Source: Echinococcus granulosus
Lineage: Eukaryota > Platyhelminthes > Cestoda > Cyclophyllidea > Taeniidae
Reading direction: 5' to 3'
Length of the DNA stretch: 64,000 nt
Assembly (NCBI RefSeq): GCF_000524195.1
Contig: NW_020170390.1
Location: forward strand, 1,379,872 to 1,443,871
Of the stretch, positions 50,201 to 59,724 are shown piece after piece; the stretch's first letter is position 1, and each line of letters begins with the position of its first letter. The notes beneath the pieces were generated by a model. The model saw only the letters and a program-made list of their open reading frames with translations. It did not search any database and was not told the DNA's origin. The translations under genes were made by a program, and so were the position numbers.

Positions 50201-53144
50201 AGACAGCGCCATCTTTGGTGAGGAGGGCAGAGTGTGTCTCGCCACAGGCGACAAAGGTGACACCACGGCGTTTCATGCTCTTAAGAAGCCGCGGGGTGGG
50301 CACGCTGACGACACCTGGTCTGCTTACTGTCTCATTAGCGCTGACCTCCGTGCGAGAGTGTTTGCGCGAGTCTTGCGCCTTGATCTCTGGCTCGTCCAGG
50401 CCCAACTGGCCGCGTGAGTTCGAGCCCCAGGCGTAGACAGAGCCACTGGGGGTGACGAGGAGGTTGTGGTTGGCTCCAGCCGCTACCTGACGCACGGGCA
50501 GGGCTGAGAGACACTCGACCAGCTGTGGGGTCACCATTGGTCTGGATGAACAGTAACCCAGACCCAACTGTCCCTGGTTGTTCGAGCCCCAGGTATATAT
50601 CTCCGAGGCCTCTGTTAGTGCTATTGTGTGCTCTAGTCCCAGACTTATCTGTGAAAGGAAAGCACCCCACTCACCACCCGAAATCATCGCGATCATACTC
50701 GCTTGTAGAGCAGCACATGCCATCGTAATGCTTTCCATTTGAGTTTTAGTAGAGCTCCGCTTTGTAAACCATGTAGCCAGAAATATTGCAAAACGAGGTC
50801 CCTATGCACCGCATATAAATAGAGTCTTAGATCCTACGTTTTACCAAGAAGACTTAATTCGGGCTTCAATTCCTTAATGCGATTCACACATAAGGAAAAT
50901 ATGTCGATATAAAACCGTAGAATTGTGATATTTTAGTTGCATTTCAGGAGGATTAGGAGACCTTCTAGTCAGGCATCCCATAAATCATAGTAGTGGCATT
51001 TGTGACGAAATCACAAGCCTGACACCATTACAGCCCATCAAACAACAGCAACATCATACCACCCGCATATGAATCGCTGATCGAAAGTACATAAATGCGC
51101 ACCATCTGAAGTGAAATTTACACAAGTACTTCAGGAATTTGTGTTATACAGGGTAAAAAATCAGCGTAACACATGACCTTTGTGCAGGGTCAGCGCGACG
51201 CAGCAGCCCAATATATGATAACTTAAAATACAAAATTTTTTTGCATATTCAAGCATTAGTGGATGGAATATTGCAAAACTTCACATTATGATTCGTTTCA
51301 ACTAGTAACGCATTTGCAACATTCAAATATCAGGGCATCGAACCTACCTGTACAATAGAGTCACCATTACGAAGAGCAGCTGGACATAGTACAATGAGGC
51401 AGATAACAAGGAAGTAAGTGCAGTGATTTAGTGTGACGCACCTGGACGATGGGACCGTAGTTGAAATCAAGCGGTCGCACGCCAGTGTCGTCAAAGTCCT
51501 CCCGACCCAATTGATGGTTTGTGTTGCAGCCCCACATGTAGACGCGACCGGCAGTCGTTATGGCGGCGCTGTGATAGGGTCCTGCGGCGATATCTCTGAT
51601 CTGCTCCTTAATGCCTGACACCTGACAGAGGCGGAGGGAGGAGAAACATTTTTTGGTTTTGTAACAATGGTGAGTGACAAAGGTAACCATACGAACTGAT
51701 CATCAATGCTGATTAAAGCGAAACCCGATTACGAATTAGTCTGTTGTCGGTCCACTTGTACGAAAAGTCCGAAAAAAATGTCGAAACAATAAATACCATC
51801 CACTGAACTTAAGGTGGAAGATGCTCGACCTAACAGACCATTAAGAATGAACTGCTGTGTTTTAATAAACGTTATTTTTTTTTAAATACCACAATTTTCG
51901 CTGTTGTCACAATTTCAACCACCCTCTGGGTTTACGAATAGCCTTTAGAAGCGTTATTTCGTAAAATAATGGATTATTGCCTTATTAATACCGCCTATAG
52001 CCTAATACCATCATGGAACGAATATACCATCCCGGGGAGTTTGAACTGTTATCTGATGAACCCAAATACCATGTAAAACTATTCTGACCTCTGACCAAAT
52101 GATATGATTGGCATATGACAACTTATCACTCCTTCCAAATAAAAAAGAGGGGGTGATATACCATTCCACTCATGATCATCGTGCTTTAATGACTTCCTCA
52201 AAAGCTCAATTCCCATTTAACGTTTCTAACAGGTTACATGAGTTATAGATGGTCATCATGTGAAAAGTGTAATGGGACAATAGGTCCCAGGTACTAAAGC
52301 TAGAACCTGTTTGATCAAAGGCTCATTAAACTCCAAAAGAGTGATGGGATAGTGGACTGTGATGATCGCCACTTCACCCACGCTTAAGCGTCTCTTGCAG
52401 AAAAGAGCGTAGAAGTCAGAGATGTGCGCATAAGGTGGAGTAACATACGCAACAGTCATGGATGACATGAAACAACGGTTGGCCTTTGAATGTAGACTGA
52501 AAATAAAAACTGAATGTTCCACAGAGGGTGATAAAATCTTAGCATTCTACGGGTTGTTAACCGACAAGCATGAATTATTTTACGAGTGTGTGCATCAAGT
52601 TAAGTGCTATATCACATTAAACAGCACATAGCTTTAGTCAAAAATCGAGTGAAAATGTTTCGCAGTCACAAAGAGATGACATTTAATCAAGCCCAACTGA
52701 ATGGAATGGAGTTGTATGACATTAGATATCAAGAGGTATTAATGGATATGAAAAAAAGAAAAGTGATAAGATTCAAATGAAAAATTGTGCCAAATGGTAT
52801 CCTTTAATACCAGACGGAGCGCCATAAAAAGCAGTAGCGAAAGAAGGTTTTTAATTGCGTTTGGGACTCAAAGGAAAATGACTCACTTTATCGAATGCAT
52901 TAGGCCTACGACAGTGTCCTAGTTGACCAAATTCATTTGAGCCCGAGCTGTACACGAGACCTTCCGAATCCAAAGCGAGGGTGTGCTGGTAGCCGCAGGC
53001 CAATTTTACTAGGTGTTTGCTAACACCCATCGGAGGCCAGTTGACGACAGTGGGTCGGTTGACCTGCGCGCAAGGTTCGACACCGGAAACTGGACCTAGC
53101 TGGCCATCATCGCTCGATCCCCAACCATATAGGATTGTGGACAT
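38290..53144 (-). CDS. HERC4: HERC4-type HECT E3 ubiquitin ligase, complete
   Basis: Eighteen coding exons (high to low): 53144-52887, 51621-51442, 50648-50182, 49150-48912, 48654-48539, 46770-46481, 45048-44642, 43788-43739, 43658-43599, 43370-43311, 43241-43122, 42217-41960, 41525-41478, 41401-41306, 40754-40521, 39891-39673, 39111-38905, 38445-38290. All junctions keep frame, giving 1154 residues and a TGA at 38290-38292; vertebrate HERC4 is slightly shorter. Residues 1-400 form seven RCC1 repeats with G-Q-L-G motifs (YGWGSSDDGQLG ... FGCGVDGQLG); repeat 3 has NHQLG. A middle region follows, then a HECT domain from about 815 (VRFTGEEAIDDGG, EFFILIMRELLNPVYGMF, LCGLAIYNS, ENKQQYVEMYLNFRFNKS, FQPSELH, FLTGCDR). 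The catalytic cysteine is Cys1122 in AHTCYNILDLPKY (codon 38389-38391). The enzyme accepts ubiquitin from an E2 as a thioester and transfers it to substrates; the RCC1 propeller is thought to bind partners. Small HERC family; HERC4 fits better than HERC3 by eye. The start MSTILYGWG begins directly with propeller 1, as in HERC4. Confidence 0.93.
45049..46480 (-). other. HERC4 intron with an unsupported plus-strand open frame
   Basis: This 1.4-kb intron contains a 108-codon plus-strand frame at 45633-45959 that I cannot relate to any family. No promoter, splice or poly(A) support was seen, so it is not called as a gene. Confidence 0.5.
46771..48538 (-). other. HERC4 intron (largest, 1.8 kb)
   Basis: Lies between the exon ending THHSG and the exon starting LACPTPIDF; both phases are 0 and the protein is continuous in comparison with HERC4, so no exon is missing. 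Nothing else recognised inside. Confidence 0.6.
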
Positions 53145-54540
53145 CAGGAGGGGAGAAATACAACGTCCAAAAGCACGCTGACGGGTCATAAATTCAATCA
53201 AACAATCAGATAAATCCCGTAAGTCTATTGGAGCGTTGATAGGAAATAATGAAGTGGTTTTGAAACCTAGAACGACAGTAATCATGGCACTGCTAATTGC
53301 AATTTTCAAATGAAACGGCTTAGAAATCCCTCTTTATTAGAGATGTAAGGGAATTCAAGCTTCAAGCGCGGGATCAAGCCAAGTAAATTTGAGTACTTAG
53401 GATCTGTCATGGCGTCCGTAGACCAAAACATGCCTTCAACAAGAAGACAGCAAATTTGCTTCAACAGGAAAACAACTGTGCTGACTATGTAGGACGACAA
53501 GCATATGCATATATGCTATTCAAACACAGGTAAAAAGTTGATAACAATGTTGGTGTTGGTGGATTAAGACACAACGACGCAGGTAAACCATCACTCTAGG
53601 ATTAGGTGGATTAAAACCGATATAATTAAAGTGAACTAACGAACCATATTAAAATAATGCCCATAGAGCACTAGCTTTTGGTTCTTGTCAATATCTGCGA
53701 ACACGACTTATGCATAAACATGCATGTATCAAATACAAGTTTTCGAGGGACTCAAAATTAACCTGCGGAAATTGATAGTATGCTCTGACCCGATCACGCC
53801 AAGAACAAATTAGCCAATCATAGCAATAACGCAATGTATGAAATATTCAGCTGCAATATCAAAAAATGAAGTCAAATTTTTAGAAGTTCTAGAAAATTGA
53901 ATGCGAAGACAAATGACAATGTGGCATACGAGGAAGGCAAATCAAATCAGAAAATGTATAAAATTAAAAGAGTGTGTGATTTCGAAAATTGAGCTTTGTT
54001 AAACTGATAATTAGAAAAACAAAATGCTTAAGTTTGTTAAGTTTAATAGTAACAAGGCTTTGTTTGTGATAATGTAGGCCATTTTAGTGCAGGTTGGACA
54101 TGTCAATGCAATTCAGCACTTGCCTAGATTCCTTGACCCAATCGCTGATTATTGCTTGGCTTTTAATACCACACTCTTGTTGAAGAGGTGTACTAAGGTA
54201 TTTTTAAATGCACGCACCAGTCTTTAGTCAAAGGAAGGCAAAAGCGGTGTTACTTATTGTGTTGTTCACCAAAAAAATCAAACTTAGGCACAAATAAGTA
54301 ATTCGAAGCATTTACATAACTACCTTCTGTTTCTGGAGCTATGGAATCCGTCTTGTTTTGCATCACCATAGCTCAGATCTTACCTGAGAAATTAAACAAA
54401 AACAAGCTGCGATTAAAATAGTCCATTTTAACCCTATGTATGACTTTGCTGAATTACTTACTTAGTGTTTTATCATACTTGTGCTGCAGCTTGTTTTAAT
54501 CTGCGCTGGCCGCTCATGGGGAATTTTGGTTTGCAACACG
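53145..54540. other. Divergent intergenic region HERC4 / RPL13A
   Basis: About 1.4 kb between two start codons facing away from each other, so it should contain both promoters and the HERC4 5' UTR. It is AT-rich; I see no clear TATA box or initiator. Just 5' of the RPL13A start the sequence is pyrimidine- and G-rich with an out-of-frame ATG at 54516. Confidence 0.5.
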
Positions 54541-55265
54541 ATGCTATTCCAGCGAAAGGTATGCAGGTTTCGAGTTGATCACAGCTCCTCCCACTTTGTA
54601 GGCCATTATAATCGACGCTCGTGGTCATCTACTCGGAAGACTCGCGTCGATTGTTGCTAAAACTCTCCTTCAAGGACAAAGAATAGTTGTTGTTCGCTGT
54701 GAGGAGATTAACATTTCTGGCTCGCTTTATCGTAACAAACGTAGGTTACTCTATTGTAATAACGCCTGTTTTAAGTAAAGTATCATGAGTTTCTGCGCAA
54801 GCGAATGAACACGAACCCTTCACATGGTCCTTACCACTATCGCGCTCCGGCCAAAATTTTTTGGCGTACCGTCAGGGGAATGTTGCCCCACAAGTTGTAC
54901 CGAGGAAAGGAAGCCCTATCCAGACTCAAGTGTTTTGAGGGTATCCCTCCTCCTTATGATAAGAAAAAGCGCGTTGTTGTTCCATCCGCTCTCCGCGTTC
55001 TCCGCTTGAAACAGCGTAGGAAGGTAATTCAGTTGGTATCCTTTTGACGCCTTCTTTCTAGTTCTGTACTCTCTCCAGGCTTTCTTCTGAGGTCGGATGG
55101 AAGTATGAAAATGTGATTAAAAAGATGGAAGCTCGCCGAAAGGCACGAGCTGCTGTTTGGTACAAGAAAAAGAAGTTCGACGCAATTCCCGACCAGGTTG
55201 CCCGAGGAAGGGCCCGCGAAGCCATCAAACCCTACAAGGCCATTCTCAAGAAATACGGCTACTAA
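54541..55265 (+). CDS. RPL13A: 60S ribosomal protein L13a (uL13)
   Basis: Four exons, 54541-54558, 54602-54740, 54776-55023 and 55062-55265, encode 202 residues, the normal family length. Protein landmarks: [87 protein letters not shown] and [12 protein letters not shown], ending ILKKYGY-TAA. uL13 is a component of the large cytosolic ribosomal subunit that binds 28S rRNA. The introns are only 42, 35 and 38 nt. The first exon is just six codons (MLFQRK), consistent with the variable N-terminus of animal orthologs; an ATG 25 nt upstream is out of frame and, if transcribed, would be a short upstream ORF. Confidence 0.95.
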
Positions 55266-55274
55266 GTTAAGTGG

Positions 55275-55280
55275 AATAAA
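55275..55280 (+). terminator. Poly(A) signal of RPL13A
   Basis: AATAAA begins 10 nt after the RPL13A stop codon, so the 3' UTR is very short, as is common for ribosomal protein genes. Confidence 0.75.
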
Positions 55281-55344
55281 TACTGTGGTGTGTATTTTTT
55301 ACGATTGTTAGGTCGTTCATCCTCTTGGACGGAGTGGGTTTCTC

Positions 55345-55554
55345 TTACTCTTGCTGTGGGTGGGCTGGAAGTGTTGTTATTCTGGTCCCCCTATAATGGT
55401 TGCGGCGTTTCGTCTGCTGCGGCTCCATTACCGTTCGTTGCCTTGACCCCATGATGATTCGCACTTTGCTCTCTGTATTTTTCGGCGTTTTTTTGATAGG
55501 CGCGTACTTGGAGTTCTTTTTCCATGCACTTGGACTGCGTCCATTAACTGCCAT
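55345..55554 (-). CDS. Small basic ORF, uncertain; overlaps an antisense ORF
   Basis: From the ATG at 55552-55554 (MAVNGRSPSAWKKN) to a TAA at 55345 runs a Lys/Arg-rich 69-residue frame. The opposite strand holds a 46-63 residue frame (55400 or 55451 to 55591) with a convincing hydrophobic segment (TLLSVFFGVFLIGAYLEFFF). Only one is likely real, and one is the shadow of the other. The plus-strand version resembles a single-pass small membrane protein, but no family is recognised. Neither has proof. Confidence 0.25.
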   Translation of the reverse strand: MAVNGRSPSAWKKNSKYAPIKKTPKNTESKVRIIMGSRQRTVMEPQQTKRRNHYRGTRITTLPAHPQQE

Positions 55555-55803
55555 GCCGACTACTTTATTTAAATGGCTGTGTAGGTTTTGATTGGGATCG
55601 ATTATCACTTCCGGGTGAGGAGTCTGGTTTCATTGGTTTTCTTATCGGTTATCGGCGTCTCTTCACCCCAGTGTCGCCACAAATTCCATCTCTCGGCGGA
55701 ATCCCCTGCTATCTGGTTGTAAATAGGTGAAGCTAGTGGCTGTCACGTGGTTTGCCGGTTTGAGAAGTTCGTGTGTAATCCATAACTGCGTGAACAGTCT
55801 CAG

Positions 55804-56274
55804 TTACCGACTTGTCACCGCGGCCAACGCCTGCAAGCCCGCGAGTTGCGTGTCCCATCGTTGGGTGCGGCGGGGGCACGGTTTTTTGAATGTGTAGTCG
55901 GCGTTTTCGCTGTCTGCACTTGGATCTTGGTAGAAAAGGGCGAGATGCGTGATACCGACTACGGCTCTTTTCAAATGTGAGCGTTTGGGCGGCATGCTGC
56001 TAGCGCCGAATTGAGTGGTGGCGCGCTTGAACTGGATCGGTCGCGTACCGTAAGATCTGCGCGAATCATCCACGTTGACCTTGTAGTCCCTAGATGTCTT
56101 TAATCTATAAAGACCGCGAAGGTGTCGATGCTCCCCATTCAATGCCGTGGATAGTTTACTGGTGTCAATGTACCTAAAAGTGCTTCTGGTCGAAACCAGA
56201 CTCTCGTGGCCGTGATTTGGTTTAGAGAACGCCGTGGGTGTCACGTGTTTTTCCGTAACTGCAAAAGGGCGCAT
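55804..56274 (-). CDS. Intronless ORF for an unknown basic 156-residue protein
   Basis: An uninterrupted ATG-to-TAA frame with composition like neighbouring coding exons and higher GC than intergenic DNA. It encodes a basic protein without signal peptide or membrane segment; landmarks are FRYIDTSKLSTALNGEHRH, GLYRLKTSRDYKVNV, RSYGTRPIQFKRATTQFGAS and ITHLALFYQDPSADS. Two short R-x-x-S/T-Y-G-like and K-R-rich stretches suggest a structural or nucleic-acid or microtubule binding role, but this is speculation. It is on the same strand as Dishevelled and about 370 nt downstream of it; an alternative is that it is a 3'-UTR shadow, though the frame is long and well balanced. Confidence 0.5.
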   Translation of the reverse strand: MRPFAVTEKHVTPTAFSKPNHGHESLVSTRSTFRYIDTSKLSTALNGEHRHLRGLYRLKTSRDYKVNVDDSRRSYGTRPIQFKRATTQFGASSMPPKRSHLKRAVVGITHLALFYQDPSADSENADYTFKKPCPRRTQRWDTQLAGLQALAAVTSR

Positions 56275-56648
56275 GCCAATTTGAATTGCAATTACTGTTG
56301 TACTTTACTTTTGGAGTCTATATGCAGTTATAGTGAACCAAGCTTTCTGAGCCAATTTGTTGAGATTGGCTTCGCAGACATTCAACACAGCGATGCTCGA
56401 TGAGTCGGTCGAGTCCCATAACCGCCTAATCAGTCGAGAAGTAGGGAGACAAATAATTATCTGCATTTTGAGAGGAGGGGTGGTAAATGGCAAAATTAAA
56501 ATGACATGGTGAAATGGAAGGCGGGCAGCACGAGGAGATAAGGTAACTTGGATGAGATAAAGACACTCGATACGCGCGTGCACGACGGGGAGGAGGAGTG
56601 TGTTAAATGCGAGGACGGTGGAGATTTTGAGGTGTTACGGCGCGGCAC
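56275..56648. other. Gap between Dishevelled and the unknown ORF
   Basis: Presumed 3' UTR of Dishevelled. I saw no canonical AATAAA on the minus strand within it. Confidence 0.4.
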
Positions 56649-59600
56649 CTAGGAGTTGAGATAGAGAGAAGAGGTGGCGGGCGAGGCTCGAGGCGGCGGA
56701 GGCGGCTGCACTGGGCCAGGCGTTGTCTGCAGTAGCGAGGAGGGGGGCGGTGGTGGAGGCGCCTGATGCTGCTGCCCCAGTGGGGGTATCAGCCCCGAGG
56801 CTACCGCTTGCTCACCTTCATCCTCTGAGCTGGAACCGCTAGAAGTACTTCTATTGTCGACGCCACCCGCCTTGCGGGTGGGCGGCGTGGGTTGCTGCTG
56901 CACACTGCCAACGGGATCGAGTTTTTGTGCGCCCCGGAAACTGGAAGTAGCGGTGGGAAGGAAAGGACTCAAGCTGGTGCCACCACCACCGTTGAGATCA
57001 ATTTTGTCAGTTGTGGAAAGCGTGTTTTCTGTAGCGCTTTCGCATGAACTGCTGCTGCTACTGCTCCCCGAGGACATCACTGTGAATAAGAAAGAATTCA
57101 ATGCATCATCCAAACTACTAAGCCGCCCATCTTTATTCCTACTTTCTGGTTACTTTTATGCAGTTAAGGTACCTAGTCAGGAATGTATCATTCGAGAACT
57201 ATCCACCGCCACAAGTACATCTCTAATAGAGAAGCATTAACATAATTCAGCATCCATCCAGAATGTTGTATGCCTTTATTATGTTCTTAATTATATGTAT
57301 CCTTAGCTATTAAATATATCACACCTGTAAGAAACACTAACAATGGGAGATCCTGCATCTCTTTTCGGTATCTTCAAAAGCCCTCTTCTCATGTGTTTGT
57401 TTATTCTCATAACTAGTCCCCTACACCCCATGCTGATCGTCGAATTTAACCTTACAGCTAATGAACTCACTTCTACTCAAATATACGAGTTTCTTGGTAG
57501 CCAAAAATGTGAAGTCCCAAGGATGAGTCCAATCTAAAATGCGTCAAGTCGCAGACTAGTTACCAATTTCATTTTGGAAAGTGCCTAGGTACAAAGAGAC
57601 TAGTTAGTGTAAATCTAACTTGGATCAAATTCTCGTATCGTAAACGGGTTAAACCGTTTTTAGGCTCTGTAAAAAAGGAACACTGGTGTAGATCCATGTT
57701 TTGGTGAGCTGGTGAGTCTGATTAAGTTTGGACCTCTGAGTTACTTTATGTTTGTAAGAGGAGGTAAGAAACGCACTTCGCCGCAAGGGTATATCAACAA
57801 GGCCGTTATTGGATAGCCTGAATCCATTCTGTCTGGGATGCTGGGGGGCGGGTTTTCCACCCACCGAGTGGAAGACGGAGGAGGGAAGACCGACACCGAA
57901 GGGATCGGCTGTACTAACTGGAGCGACCTGCTGTTGCTGCTGCTGGGCAGCTTGTGATGGCTGCGGCTGGGTCGCCATGGCAACTGGCGCACCACTGCCA
58001 CCTCCGCCAGTGGCAAGACTAGTACTAGCAGTGCTGTGACTCCAGTTTTGCTGCACAGCAGCCAGAGCCCCGATCTCGCTCACACTGTCCACCTCCTCTA
58101 GGCTGAGGGCTGAAAAGCCTACAGTGGCAGTTAAGCCTGCTTCTACTGAAATGTAACGAGTAGGACGTGTTGCACATGCGACTTACTTCCGGTGATATCG
58201 CCGAAGACATAATAGCATTGCTCGGAGAAGGTTGACTTATTAACTGTGTGGCGAATGAGGCCGAATTTAAGAAGGTTTGCGGCGTATTTCCGGCAGTCAC
58301 GTCGGTCCGAAAGACCTTCAACATTGCGGAACAGCCAATCAACGAGATCAGAGCCTGAAGGAGATCGAAAAGCATCAGGAATCCATACCATGCATCAACA
58401 AAAGTTTGCTCCTGACGAGTGAACTGAAGAACCCACCAATAAAGGCGTTGGGAAGGGTGATTTTCAGCCATACGCGGTCTCGAATGTCAAGACCGGAGTC
58501 GGGGTGCATCATGGCCTGGATGACTGTCTTGACGTCAGTCGCCACGGTCAGAGGTTCCGGAGGGAGGCCAAATCTATCCGTCTCGGGCAGGGAACTTGAC
58601 AGCGTTACCACGCTCTGTGCACCCTGGACAGCCGCCAAAGGGACAGAAGGAACAAATCAGATCTGCAGATATTAATGGATAATCACCGACATTCGTCGAA
58701 AAAGCGGGGTATTAGTGATTAGATACAAACCTAAAAGTAGTGAATGAAATGTAATAGAAGTGTTTCGAAACAATGGCTTTGTAGTATTTTAAAGTGAAAT
58801 TTTCACGACAAGATTCGGTGGCTTGTTACATTAACTTCTACCTTTGACCAACAATCGCAGTACTAAAAGCACTTTTTGCCTCTCATGAAGTTTTTTGCCC
58901 ATTTCACCAATTTTGCATAGGAGAAATAATCCTTGAAATCAATTGAAACGCTTCTATTACTCTATTTTGCTACCAATAAAGAAGTGGTAATCAGTGGCGC
59001 TCAAATTTAACATCCAAATCCCGTAAAAACAGTGTTTCATTTTACCTTCGAAAAGCCTTCAAGAAAAACCATATCAGCTTCTCCGGCAGGACTAAAAGTT
59101 GTGGGCACAGTTGGAAAAGCATTCGGGAGGATAGGAAAAAAACCAATCACCCTTATTTGGTGATTCATTTTAGTCGAAGGCAAGTCGCATTTTAAGTTAA
59201 ATCTTCATAATGTTACATAACGAAAATGAAACTGTATTTAGCAGCCCTACATAACATCCTGCCAAGCAAAATTTACCTGATTAGTGAACCCGGGGAGCAT
59301 ACAAGAAGTAGCCTGTGGTGGCGGCCGAAAGCCAGGAAGAAGGGTCTGCTGCTGTTGGGATGGTTGCTGTTGCTTAAACCGCTGCTGTTGCTGCGCCAGC
59401 ATAGCGGCGATGCTGAAGCCCTGTGAGGCGGGGCCAGCGGCAGTGGCGGCTGCACGCCGATTGCCGATAGTAGAGACGGAATCCTCGCCTGAGGACGTCG
59501 AAGAACCCGACCCCGCGTTCCCGTTGGCACCGCGTGTCGGGTCTCCCAGACCCCTGTCGCCACCGCCGGCCCTAATGGTTCCCGCTACCCCAGCGGTCAT

Positions 59601-59724
59601 GGCATTGGTGTGCAGTACCCAGGCGCGTGGATCGATCGGACGTACCGGCTCCTGTCGCGGGATGGTAAAGTAGCCACCTCGTGGATTCGCATCCCAGCAC
59701 TTCGCCACCACCAGTGTTATCGGC
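56649..59724 (-). CDS. DVL: Dishevelled, 3' part (PDZ end, DEP, C-terminal region)
   Basis: Five exons, 59724-59277, 58623-58437, 58354-58187, 58109-57777 and 57079-56649, keep frame through 521 visible residues to a TAG at 56649-56651. The first exon begins with the last PDZ strand and the conserved tail ([38 protein letters not shown]). A Gln-rich linker follows, then the DEP domain: [58 protein letters not shown] and QCYYVFGDI. The remaining 250 residues are Gln, Gly, Ser and Pro rich. Dishevelled couples Frizzled receptors to canonical Wnt and planar-polarity signalling in the cytoplasm; DEP recruits it to the membrane. The end SLYLNS differs from the conserved vertebrate C-terminal motif. 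DIX and most of PDZ lie upstream, beyond an intron of more than 4 kb or outside the window. Confidence 0.9.
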
